From Rubrivivax sp. (GTDB taxonomy: Bacteria; Pseudomonadota; Gammaproteobacteria; Burkholderiales; Burkholderiaceae_C): a stretch of 64,000 nt of DNA. The position numbers were made by a program, and so were the translations under genes. Below, piece after piece: positions 56,811 through 64,000 of this stretch. Position 1 is the stretch's first letter, and the number at the start of each line of letters is the position of its first letter. The notes under the pieces are model-generated. The model did no database searches, was not told the origin of the DNA, and saw nothing but the letters and a program-made list of their open reading frames with translations. The stretch spans positions 1 to 64,000 of the forward strand of contig JAURZK010000098.1 in the NCBI GenBank assembly GCA_030653505.1, written 5' to 3'.

Positions 56811-57035
56811 ATGCCTGTCTACGCCTTGGCTTGCCCGAATTGCGGACACGAGTATTGCGGCATGGTGCTCGAAGGGACGCGTCCCCCTCCGGTCTGGGAG
56901 TGTTCCGAGTGTGGGAGTGACCAGGTTGTGCTCAAGCCAGGCGCTCCGGTCCTGGCGCATCCGTGGGAGCAACGGGATTACCACAGCGCCTGTCTGTGTT
57001 GCGCACCGAAGGCGAAGTCAGGCTTAAGCATGTGA
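56811..57035 (+). CDS. Zinc-ribbon (FmdB-like) small protein
   Basis: A 74-residue protein with GAAGGAGGG before its ATG. CPNC (residues 9-12) and CSEC (about 31-34) form a four-cysteine zinc ribbon of the FmdB/rubredoxin-like type, and a third pair (CLCC, about 62-65) may bind a second metal or be redox-active. FmdB-type proteins occur next to C1 and amide-degradation genes with unknown roles. It lies between the transferase and the SDR, so it is likely cotranscribed. It could be a metal or regulatory accessory; function unknown. Confidence 0.8.
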   Translation: MPVYALACPNCGHEYCGMVLEGTRPPPVWECSECGSDQVVLKPGAPVLAHPWEQRDYHSACLCCAPKAKSGLSM

Positions 57036-57224
57036 TGAACAGCAGCGCAAAGCACCGGAGGGTTCCGTCGATGGCAGGCGTCAATCGAGGACGTGGTCGC
57101 ACTGAACGCTCCCGCTGCCGATTCGGCGGCGCATCACTTCATTCATTGGGTGCGCTCGTCGCGGTGTTAGTCGCGCCGAGTGAGCGTTCCTGAATTTTCG
57201 AATTACCTACCGAAGGAGAGAGAG

Positions 57225-57992
57225 ATGGCAGGACTCATGGTTGGGCGGACGGTGGTCATCACCGGCGGCGGCGCGGGCATCGGGCTGACGACCGCGCGCA
57301 GGTTGATTCAGGAGGGTGCGGCAGTGGCACTGCTCGACCTGGACGGAGCGGTCGCTGCGCACGCGGCCGAAGAGTTGCGCAAGGAGGGCGGTAAGGCCTT
57401 TGGCGTGGCGGCCGATGTCACTGATGCGCAAAGCCTGGATCGCGCTGTGGCCGCGGCCGCCGATGCGCTCGGGACCATCGACGGGTTGTTCAACAACGCG
57501 GGCATTGCTGGATTCGGTACCGTCCACGAGAGCACTCTCGAGAGCTGGCAGCGCATCTGGGACGTGAACGTGACGGGCACGTTCCTCGCATCGCGCGCCG
57601 TGCTGCCGCAGATGATCGCCAAAAGACGTGGCGCAATCGTCAATGTGGGCTCGGTGGCAGGCATGGTCGGCATTCCGGGCATGGCGGCCTACTGCGCAGC
57701 CAAGGGTGCCATCGTCAATCTGACGCGTCAGATGGCGATCGACTATTCGAAGCTGGGCGTGAGAGTCAACTGCGTCTCCCCCGGAACGATCGCGGAAACG
57801 GCGATGGGCAAGTCGCTGCTGGGAAATGACACCAGCGAAGAAGCCATGAATAGGCGGCTCTCTAAGTATCCGCTTGGCCGCTTCGGCAAGCCGGTGGAGA
57901 TCGCCGAAGCAGTGGTTTTCCTCCTCTCCGATGCGGCCAGCTTTTGCGTCGGATCGAACTTGGCAGTCGATGGCGGGATGACGGCGGCATGA
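57225..57992 (+). CDS. SDR dehydrogenase, hydroxypropyl-CoM dehydrogenase-like
   Basis: A 255-residue short-chain dehydrogenase. The cofactor loop is TGGGAGIG (13-20), the acidic end of beta-2 (LLDLDG) indicates NAD over NADP, NNAG is at 90-93, and the catalytic residues are Asn115, Ser143, Tyr156 and Lys160. From memory, S-hydroxypropyl-CoM dehydrogenase binds the CoM sulfonate with Arg211 and Lys214; this protein has Arg211 and Lys214 in [13 protein letters not shown]. Position 152 is Gly, unlike the R-specific enzyme. It would oxidise hydroxyalkyl-CoM to the oxo form. GAAGGAG precedes the ATG; the stop overlaps the next start (ATGA). Confidence 0.85.
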   Translation: MAGLMVGRTVVITGGGAGIGLTTARRLIQEGAAVALLDLDGAVAAHAAEELRKEGGKAFGVAADVTDAQSLDRAVAAAADALGTIDGLFNNAGIAGFGTVHESTLESWQRIWDVNVTGTFLASRAVLPQMIAKRRGAIVNVGSVAGMVGIPGMAAYCAAKGAIVNLTRQMAIDYSKLGVRVNCVSPGTIAETAMGKSLLGNDTSEEAMNRRLSKYPLGRFGKPVEIAEAVVFLLSDAASFCVGSNLAVDGGMTAA

Positions 57993-58933
57993 TTGCGGTC
58001 TTCGCCCAGCGCGACAAGCGGGCGAGCCTGGCCGAGCTCGCAGCGCACGTAAACGACGGCGACTGGGTCGCAGTCGGAGGCGGGCTTTCGTCGCGCGAGC
58101 CCATGGCCCTGCTGCGTGAGCTCATCCGCGCCGGCCGCCGCGGCCTGAAGGTCGTGGGGTCGGCGCACGGCATCGACATCGATCTGCTGTGTGGAGCGGG
58201 CGCCGTCGCGCGGTCGGCGGAGAGCTACGTCGGCTTTGAACAAGACTTCGGCATGGCGCCCAACTATCGGCGCGCCTGCGAATCGGGAGCGGTCGAGGTC
58301 GACGACAGTTGCTGCTATACGGTGGTGCAACAGTTGCGCGCTGCTGCCTACGGCTTGCCCTTTCTGCCGGTCCGATCCGTCAGGGGAACGAGCTTCGAGA
58401 ACATGCACTCGGAGTACAAGCGCATCACCTGCCCTTTCACCGGGGAGGAACTGATCCTGGTTCCCGCTTTGCAGCCGGACATCGCGCTGATTCACGCCCA
58501 GTACGGCGACGCGCATGGGAACCTGCGCATCGAGGGGCCACCGGTCGCCGACATTCTCGCGGCACGCGCCTCCAAGAAAGTCGTCGCGACCGTCGAGCGC
58601 ATCGTCTCGAACGACGAGTTGCGTTCGCTCGGCGGAGCGAACGTGCCTTACTTCTATGTCGCAGCGATCGCCGAGGTTCCGTTCGGCGCGCACCCCACTG
58701 CGTGCTACCCGATGTACGCCTACGACCGCCCTCACACTGCGGCCTACTACGCTGCAGCTAGCGCCGGGCCGCAGGAGTTCGAGTCGAACTACCTGGGGCC
58801 GTTCGTTCACGGGTGTCCGGATCACCACGACTACCTGGAGCGCATTGGGGGCAGCGCGCTTCGATCGCGTCTCGGCTCATGGGGCGAAGGCACAGAGTCT
58901 TGGATGAACCTCTACCGCGAGGAGTCCGCATGA
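57989..58933 (+). CDS. CoA-transferase-family subunit A (GctA/IpdA-like)
   Basis: A 314-residue alpha subunit of the family I CoA-transferase fold. Recognisable: [73 protein letters not shown] and [14 protein letters not shown], all matching glutaconate CoA-transferase A and IpdA. ATGA overlaps on both sides tie it to the SDR and to subunit B. In the ethene and vinyl chloride clusters of actinobacteria a CoA-transferase pair also sits near the CoM transferase. The acyl substrate is unknown. Confidence 0.88.
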   Translation: MIAVFAQRDKRASLAELAAHVNDGDWVAVGGGLSSREPMALLRELIRAGRRGLKVVGSAHGIDIDLLCGAGAVARSAESYVGFEQDFGMAPNYRRACESGAVEVDDSCCYTVVQQLRAAAYGLPFLPVRSVRGTSFENMHSEYKRITCPFTGEELILVPALQPDIALIHAQYGDAHGNLRIEGPPVADILAARASKKVVATVERIVSNDELRSLGGANVPYFYVAAIAEVPFGAHPTACYPMYAYDRPHTAAYYAAASAGPQEFESNYLGPFVHGCPDHHDYLERIGGSALRSRLGSWGEGTESWMNLYREESA

Positions 58934-59775
58934 ATAAGACTTGCAGTGTTGGCGAGGTGATGATCTTCAATCTCGCGCGCACCGTCGGGAATGGCGATCT
59001 CGTCTTTCATGGTTTCGGGTCGCCCCTGGTTCAACTGGCGCTTCATCTTGCCAAGCGCACACATGCACCGGATCTCGTCTTCGTGGCCGGCGCAACCTAT
59101 GGGCTGAACCCGGAACTTTCCTTCCTTACACCGACGTCAAACGACTGGGCCCTTGACCGCGGCGCCGAGTGCGCCATCGACATCGAGGAACTCTTCGATC
59201 TGGCAGCCTCGGGCCGAATGAGCCGGATGTTCCTTTCCGGCCTGCAGATCGATCCTTGGGGCAACGCCAACGTGACGCGACTTGGCGAAGACCGCCTGCG
59301 CCTGAAGCTTCCGGGCGGCGGCGGCGGCTGCAACTTGTCCTGCGATGCGGGCAACTTCACCCTGTGGACACCGGCCCATCGCGGCCCCGTCGGCAAGGAC
59401 GGCAAGCGGATGCTTCGCCTGGTTGCGCAGTGCGATTTCGTCACGACACTCGGGCACAGGGCAGTCGACGGGCGCTCCCGCCGTGAACTCGGCCACCGTG
59501 GCGCGGGACCCGATACGCTTCTTACCGAGCTCGGCCTGTTTGACTTCGATAGTGAAGGTCATGCACGGCTCAGAGCCGTCTTCCCGGACACGGAACTCCA
59601 GGAGATCAAAGCCAACACGGGATTCCCTCTAAGGCTCGCCGAGCGCCTAGAGCCCATTCCGCTGCCCGATGCGGAAAGTGTCGCGTTGATCCGCAGGCTC
59701 GACCCACTCGGCGTCCACCGCAAGGAACTGCGGCCGGCCGACCTCGAGCGTCAATTCTCGGTGTCGTCGCACTGA
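58930..59775 (+). CDS. CoA-transferase-family subunit B lacking the catalytic glutamate (GctB/IpdB-like)
   Basis: A 281-residue beta subunit. It aligns by eye with glutaconate CoA-transferase B: APDLVFVAGATYGLNP corresponds to the segment that holds VESG there, so the catalytic Glu54 is replaced by Ala53. SGLQIDPWGNANVTRLGED and a glycine run (PGGGGGCN, about 134-141) correspond to the later conserved region. IpdB-type relatives, which lack this Glu, work as CoA-thioester ring-cleaving hydrolases. The pair may therefore do hydrolysis or C-C cleavage and not CoA transfer. It overlaps subunit A by four bases. Confidence 0.87.
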   Translation: MNKTCSVGEVMIFNLARTVGNGDLVFHGFGSPLVQLALHLAKRTHAPDLVFVAGATYGLNPELSFLTPTSNDWALDRGAECAIDIEELFDLAASGRMSRMFLSGLQIDPWGNANVTRLGEDRLRLKLPGGGGGCNLSCDAGNFTLWTPAHRGPVGKDGKRMLRLVAQCDFVTTLGHRAVDGRSRRELGHRGAGPDTLLTELGLFDFDSEGHARLRAVFPDTELQEIKANTGFPLRLAERLEPIPLPDAESVALIRRLDPLGVHRKELRPADLERQFSVSSH

Positions 59776-59789
59776 TCGCGGAGTCGCAG

Positions 59790-60707
59790 ATGCCTACTTC
59801 CGCCTTGGCCTTGCATCACAAACGCAATATGGTGCCGCTGCCCTACAGGCAGGTCAGTGTGCAGCCGTACGCCGGGCCCATGACGGAAGCAGCCCTGTTC
59901 GACCATCTGCTCGGCCGCGAGGCCTACCGGCGGACGAACTTCATTGTTCTGCACCGCGGCGACGTCGCGAGCAGTGACGTCGCAGTGGTTGCGATTGCAC
60001 GGGAGGATGACGAGCGCTTGTTCTCGCCGATCACCGATGTCGAGGTCCTGGCGCTGCCCGACACGTGCGTGTTCGCGAAAGACCCCTCCACGGATTGCGC
60101 CAACCGATCGGCGCTGGCATCGCTCGCCCACCATCGCGGCGTTGGATCGGATCGCACGCTCGTCGTGTGGGGAAAGTACGACCACATCAACTTCATCCAC
60201 CATCCCGACCCGGTCGTGCTGCGCATCGTCGAGGTCGCGCCGCCCGAGCCGGCCAAGCTGTTCGACCTCGTCCAGCACGTGCTCAGCTATGCCGACCTCC
60301 CCGCGATTCGGGTCGAACTCGAGCGCATCGACATCGTCGATCTTGCGCGTCGGCATGTCGCCAAAGAGTATCTGGTGCCGTGTAGATCGGGGGGACTCGA
60401 TTCGCTGGACGCGCCGGTGAGCTATCTCGATGAGCGCCCCCCGCAGCGACGCGACTGGGTGCTCGTCGGTTGTGAACGAAGCCTGCAGTTCCATCGGCAC
60501 TACTACGGCGATGAGCCGCCGCGAGTCGAAATGTGTCCGAGGCGCATTGCGGGTTCGCGCGACGAATTGACGATGGTCAAGTGCTGCCTGCTCGAGTTCG
60601 AAATCGAGCGCGACGGACAGGTCATGACGGTGCCCTGGGGGACCGACCTCGCGATGGTCGAGCGCGCCCTGGGACAACTGACGAGGGAGCCAGGCGATGC
60701 TCGATAG
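59790..60707 (+). CDS. Unrecognised protein of the coenzyme M locus
   Basis: A 305-residue soluble protein with no family I can name. Visible features: YAGPMTEAALFDHLLGREAYRRT at the start, VVVAIAREDDERLFSPITDVEVLALPD, a His-rich stretch KYDHINFIHHPDPVVLRIVEV, EMCPRRIAGSRDE and MVKCCLLEFEIERDGQ. His and Cys clusters suggest metal binding. GGAG precedes the ATG at 59790. Its end overlaps the start of the phosphosulfolactate synthase gene by 11 bases, so it is tightly coupled to CoM synthesis. Possible roles are a missing CoM biosynthetic step or a CoM-conjugate enzyme. Confidence 0.85.
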   Translation: MPTSALALHHKRNMVPLPYRQVSVQPYAGPMTEAALFDHLLGREAYRRTNFIVLHRGDVASSDVAVVAIAREDDERLFSPITDVEVLALPDTCVFAKDPSTDCANRSALASLAHHRGVGSDRTLVVWGKYDHINFIHHPDPVVLRIVEVAPPEPAKLFDLVQHVLSYADLPAIRVELERIDIVDLARRHVAKEYLVPCRSGGLDSLDAPVSYLDERPPQRRDWVLVGCERSLQFHRHYYGDEPPRVEMCPRRIAGSRDELTMVKCCLLEFEIERDGQVMTVPWGTDLAMVERALGQLTREPGDAR

Positions 60708-61641
60708 TCACTGGCGCCATCTCGCGGCCATAGGCGAACTGCGCCAGCAACGCAGCGTTGCGCCGCGCGCTTGCGGGCCAACGATGGTGATCGATACAGG
60801 GCTTGGGGCCGCGGCGACAGACGACATCCTGGAAGTGGCCGGTGAGTACATCGACATCTGGAAGCTGAGCTTCGGCACTTCGGTCTTCGTGCGCCCCGCC
60901 GTTCTCGAGCGGAAGCTCGAACTATTGAAGGCTCGAAAGGTACTGTCCTGCCCCGGCGGGACGCTTTTCGAAGCGGCTGTCTTGCAGCATCCCTGTCGCT
61001 CCTTCATGAAGCATGCAGCCGACATCGGATTCGATGCCGTTGAGATATCCGACGGCACCATCGACTTGTCGGCATTTCGTCGCAGGCACGCGATCGATTG
61101 CGCGCTCGAGGCCGGGCTCATCGTAATCACCGAGGTCGGCAAAAAAGATCCGACGATGCAGCCACCGATCGCCGAATTGGCTCGGCAGGCCCAACGAGAT
61201 CTCGATTGGGGGGCCCGCTGGGTCATCGTCGAAGGTCGCGAGTCGGGCGTTGGTGTCGGCATATTCGACGCGTGCGGCAATGTTGCAGTTGGAGACGTCG
61301 AAACCTTCGCGGGCATTCTCGACGGCCGCCAGGATCGTGTCATTTGGGAGGCCCCGCGCAAACATCAGCAGGCCGCACTGATCGCGCGCTTCGGTGTCAA
61401 TGTCGGGCTCGGCAACATCGCGCCCGAAGGAGTGTTGGCACTGGAGGCCCTGCGCCTCGGCCTGCGATACGAGACCCTCAAACCGATTGCCGATGCGTTG
61501 AGGATGTCGGGACGATGCGCGTCTGACCAGATCGAGGCGGTCCTGATCGGTGACGCGATTGATGGACGTGCGAGCCTGTCGCGTTCGCTGCGAACGTTTG
61601 CGGCCGCCTCCGCGAGGAGTACCGCGAATGGTACGTTCTGA
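60697..61641 (+). CDS. comA: Phosphosulfolactate synthase (ComA/XcbB1-type)
   Basis: A 314-residue TIM-barrel protein that joins sulfite and phosphoenolpyruvate to (R)-phosphosulfolactate, the first step of CoM synthesis. Family marks: [56 protein letters not shown] and [16 protein letters not shown]. The archaeal enzyme is about 250 residues; this one has a longer N-terminus. The stop overlaps the next gene's start by 14 bases. It is the strongest evidence that the cell makes its own CoM. Confidence 0.93.
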   Translation: MLDSHWRHLAAIGELRQQRSVAPRACGPTMVIDTGLGAAATDDILEVAGEYIDIWKLSFGTSVFVRPAVLERKLELLKARKVLSCPGGTLFEAAVLQHPCRSFMKHAADIGFDAVEISDGTIDLSAFRRRHAIDCALEAGLIVITEVGKKDPTMQPPIAELARQAQRDLDWGARWVIVEGRESGVGVGIFDACGNVAVGDVETFAGILDGRQDRVIWEAPRKHQQAALIARFGVNVGLGNIAPEGVLALEALRLGLRYETLKPIADALRMSGRCASDQIEAVLIGDAIDGRASLSRSLRTFAAASARSTANGTF

Positions 61642-63166
61642 GCACCACGGCGTCACGGCTCCCGACGCCGAGAGGCTGCGGGCGCTAGAGGTCGGTGGCC
61701 GGCTCGCCGACGCGCCCGGTGCCGCACTGGTGGCGTTTGCGTTCGCGGAAGAACTACGCCACCAAGCGGTGCTCGCCGAGGCCATCGGGCTTGTCGACCT
61801 TGCGTATGTATTGGCGCTCGTCGAGGAACGGAAGATCCCGCGCCGTGAGGGTTACGAACTGCTAGCGGCGCTGCTGGATCTTCACGAGCTTCCGCAGGCG
61901 CTGGTGCTAGACCCTCAGCTCGGCGACCTGTACACGAACCGTGAGCACTGGCTGGGTACCCGAACAACCTCAGTGGGCTGGTTGGGCACCGGGCGGGCGA
62001 GACGGGAAGCAACCACATCGGCCTTCCACCTTGTGGTTTGCGAGCGTCTGCTGCTGCTGTCAAATGCGCTGGTCGACTTGGGTCTCGAGGTCTTGGCTTG
62101 CGCACATGCGCAGCGCGACGTCCTGGTCGCCGACTACACGTATCTGCAGGCCGGGCAGCCGACCACCTTCGGCCACTACTTGCTCGGTTTCGTTGGACCC
62201 ATTCTGCGCGACATCGAGCGCATTCAGTCCTTTCACGCGAGATTTAACCTGAGTCCGGCAGGCTGCGGGAGCACCAATGGATCGCGTCTAGCGCCGGACC
62301 GGGCGCGCGTCGCGGCGCTGCTCGCCTTTGACGGCATCGTGACCCACACGCGCGATGCGATGTGGCAGGCCGATGGTCCGATCGAAGGCATGGCCCTGGT
62401 CGTGGCGACGCTGGTCAACATGGATCGGCTGAGCGAGGACTTGATGGTCCTGGCCACTGTCGAATTCAGTGTCGTCACGCTGGACGACGGCCAGTCCAGG
62501 GCCAGCAAGATCATGCCGCAGAAGAAGAATCCATTCGCCCTGGCGTACATCCGCGCGGCGGCCAATCAGGCGATCGGTCTGCAAGCCTCGTTGGCAGCGT
62601 CGGGGCGCACCCCAACCGGCCAGATGGACAACCGCCTGCTCGCGTACGGCGAACTGCCCAGAGCCCTCGAACTGGCCGCCGGCGCCGCCGGACTGATGCG
62701 CGCGACGCTCGCAGGCCTCACCGTGTCGCGGGCGAACGCGGCCCGCACGCTGGATCGCAGCTTCGCTCTCGCCACCGATCTGGCCGAAGCGCTGGTGCGC
62801 CGCGCTGATCTTGACTATCGCTGTGCGCACCGCGTGGTTGGCCGGCTGGCGCGCATGCTGCACGACACGAACAGGGCGCCGGCGTCGCTGAAGCCCGCCG
62901 ATGTCGCGGCGGCTGCCGAATCGATTCTGGGTCGGCCGGTCGCGATTGGCGAGGCCGATCTCGCTCGCGCACTCGATGCACGCGTGGCCATCGAAGCGCG
63001 CCACTGCGTCGGAGCGGGGTCTGAGGCCTCGATGGCGAGCATGTTCGAGGATTACGCCGCGAAATTCTCCCGGGCCGCTGCTTGGACGAAGGCCACGACG
63101 GAGGGGGCGAACCATGCGCGGATAGGCCTCGTCGCCGCGGTTCGGCACCTGCTCGCGGAGGCGTGA
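61628..63166 (+). CDS. xcbC1: Aspartase/fumarase-superfamily enzyme of CoM synthesis (XcbC1-like)
   Basis: A 512-residue argininosuccinate-lyase-like protein. The superfamily signature is [16 protein letters not shown], about residues 290-305; the His-bearing region is [20 protein letters not shown]. In the bacterial CoM pathway of Xanthobacter, XcbC1 of this superfamily removes phosphate from phosphosulfolactate to give sulfoacrylate. True argH is elsewhere in this window (20920), which favours the special role here. ATG at 61628 overlaps comA; the stop overlaps the next start (TGATG). The assignment to XcbC1 over XcbD1 is by gene order. Confidence 0.82.
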   Translation: MVRSEHHGVTAPDAERLRALEVGGRLADAPGAALVAFAFAEELRHQAVLAEAIGLVDLAYVLALVEERKIPRREGYELLAALLDLHELPQALVLDPQLGDLYTNREHWLGTRTTSVGWLGTGRARREATTSAFHLVVCERLLLLSNALVDLGLEVLACAHAQRDVLVADYTYLQAGQPTTFGHYLLGFVGPILRDIERIQSFHARFNLSPAGCGSTNGSRLAPDRARVAALLAFDGIVTHTRDAMWQADGPIEGMALVVATLVNMDRLSEDLMVLATVEFSVVTLDDGQSRASKIMPQKKNPFALAYIRAAANQAIGLQASLAASGRTPTGQMDNRLLAYGELPRALELAAGAAGLMRATLAGLTVSRANAARTLDRSFALATDLAEALVRRADLDYRCAHRVVGRLARMLHDTNRAPASLKPADVAAAAESILGRPVAIGEADLARALDARVAIEARHCVGAGSEASMASMFEDYAAKFSRAAAWTKATTEGANHARIGLVAAVRHLLAEA

Positions 63167-64000
63167 TGGCTGCCGCGACGATGATTGACTCGGTGGTGTT
63201 CGGTGGGCTGTGGAGCCACCGGGCGATCAAGGCGCTGTTCGAGGAGGACCGGCGCACGCTTGCTTGGCTCGAGATCATCGCCGTCCTTGCCGAGGTCCAG
63301 GCCGAGTTCGAGCTGATTCCATCGTCTGCCGCAAGGGCCATCGCGACGTCTTGCCGAGCGATCGAGGTGGGTGCCGGATTTCTGGAGGAGGTCCGTCAGG
63401 GGCGCGAGGCGAGCGGCCATTCGATGCAAGGCTTGATCCGTGCGGTCCAGGCGCGACTGACGCCTGGAGACGCCCAATGGGTCTACGCCGGCGCCACGGT
63501 ACAGGACGTCACGGACACCTGGCTGATGATGGCGCTGCGCGATGCACACCGGATGCTGGAAGAGGATCTTCGACGCGTCTTGAAGTCCCTGGCCACACTC
63601 GCGCGACAGTACCGTGACACGCCGATGGCCGGGCGCACGCACGGCCAGCAGGGCCTGCCTATCACCTTCGGCTTCAAGGTGGCAGTTTGGCTGGCCGAGG
63701 CGCAGCGCCACCATCAGCGACTGACCGAGATCACCTCACGGATGGGTATTGCGCAGCTCGCCGGCGGTGTGGGTAGCGTGTCCTCCCTGGGTGGGCGTGG
63801 ACTCGAAGTGCAGCGCCGATTTGCGGAGCGGCTGGGCTTGACGGCGCCTCGTGTGTCCTGGACCTCCAGTCGTGATGTGCTGGCCGAGTGGTGCGGTCTG
63901 CTCGCGATGATCAGCGCGACCGCAGATCGCATCGGGCATGAGGTCTACAACCTCCAGCGCAGCGAGATCGCTGAAGTGCGCGAGGGTCTCGTCGACGGCA
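63166..64000 (+). CDS. xcbD1: Second aspartase/fumarase-superfamily enzyme of CoM synthesis (XcbD1-like), cut by window end
   Basis: The first 278 residues are visible. The start [20 protein letters not shown] is followed by TLAWLEIIAVLAEVQAEFELIP and the superfamily conserved region DTPMAGRTHGQQGLPITFGFKVAVW, typical of adenylosuccinate lyase and carboxymuconate cycloisomerase relatives. WVYAGATVQDVTDTWLMMAL holds the first active-site segment. The signature loop would lie beyond 64,000. It starts inside the TGATG overlap with the preceding gene. In Xanthobacter the next gene (xcbE1) encodes a PLP enzyme; it would be expected just past the end. Confidence 0.8.
   Translation, partial: MAAATMIDSVVFGGLWSHRAIKALFEEDRRTLAWLEIIAVLAEVQAEFELIPSSAARAIATSCRAIEVGAGFLEEVRQGREASGHSMQGLIRAVQARLTPGDAQWVYAGATVQDVTDTWLMMALRDAHRMLEEDLRRVLKSLATLARQYRDTPMAGRTHGQQGLPITFGFKVAVWLAEAQRHHQRLTEITSRMGIAQLAGGVGSVSSLGGRGLEVQRRFAERLGLTAPRVSWTSSRDVLAEWCGLLAMISATADRIGHEVYNLQRSEIAEVREGLVDG

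Noticed and set aside
61628-63166. A second argininosuccinate lyase for arginine synthesis
   Set aside because: The true argH is at 20920; this gene is embedded between comA and another superfamily member, which favours a role in CoM synthesis.

Overview
The window reads as a chromosomal segment of a high-GC betaproteobacterium, most likely Burkholderiales near Rubrivivax, Methylibium or Leptothrix. Supporting points are the strong GC third-position bias, the hemC-hemD-hemX-hemY order with ppc divergent upstream, DUF1841, DUF5666 and DUF6502 genes, and a GC-palindromic intergenic repeat. No tool was run, so the taxon is an inference.

Region 1 (1-33,200) is host chromosome. It holds the end of a large ATPase regulator, a MoaD-like/BNR-repeat pair, an ECF42-type sigma factor operon with two DGPF (YCII) proteins plus DUF1801 and DUF1428 proteins, an HD-GYP protein, a TSUP exporter, an orphan ParA, a MaoC-like protein, a LuxR response regulator with a hybrid kinase, a lactate-dehydrogenase-type flavoenzyme, dinB, two DUF5666 lipoproteins around a DUF6502 gene, argH, a LytS/LytTR pair, ppc and the hem genes.

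Region 2 (33,258-about 54,000) begins at a tRNA-Arg(ACG) gene followed by a strong hairpin, and is a mosaic island. Its left part looks like defence or cargo: an unknown gene, a secreted alpha/beta hydrolase with a CHAT-domain protein, an AbiEi/AbiEii toxin-antitoxin pair with three spaced operator palindromes and a translationally coupled third gene, and a DUF4007 gene with a decapitated partner. The right part is wreckage of an F-type conjugation system (traG cut at its C-terminus, traH, traF, the tail of traN) split by an IS21-family element, then element-type genes (AcaB/DUF1845, AlpA). No integrase is visible.

Region 3 (about 54,069-64,000, running off the end) is the most interesting. 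It is a compact coenzyme M locus: a DcmR-like HTH-MEDS regulator divergent from a small ORF, then an epoxyalkane:coenzyme M transferase homologue with its zinc ligands, a zinc-ribbon protein, an SDR resembling hydroxypropyl-CoM dehydrogenase, a two-subunit CoA-transferase-like enzyme whose beta subunit lacks the catalytic glutamate, an unrecognised 305-residue protein, a phosphosulfolactate synthase, and two aspartase/fumarase-superfamily enzymes of the bacterial CoM pathway (the second cut by the window end). From the SDR onward the genes overlap or nearly touch. The inferred logic is that the cell makes its own CoM, opens an epoxide with it, oxidises the hydroxyalkyl-CoM, and processes the product by a non-standard enzyme pair instead of the NADPH:2-ketopropyl-CoM carboxylase, which is not seen here. 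No monooxygenase is visible; it may lie past 64,000.
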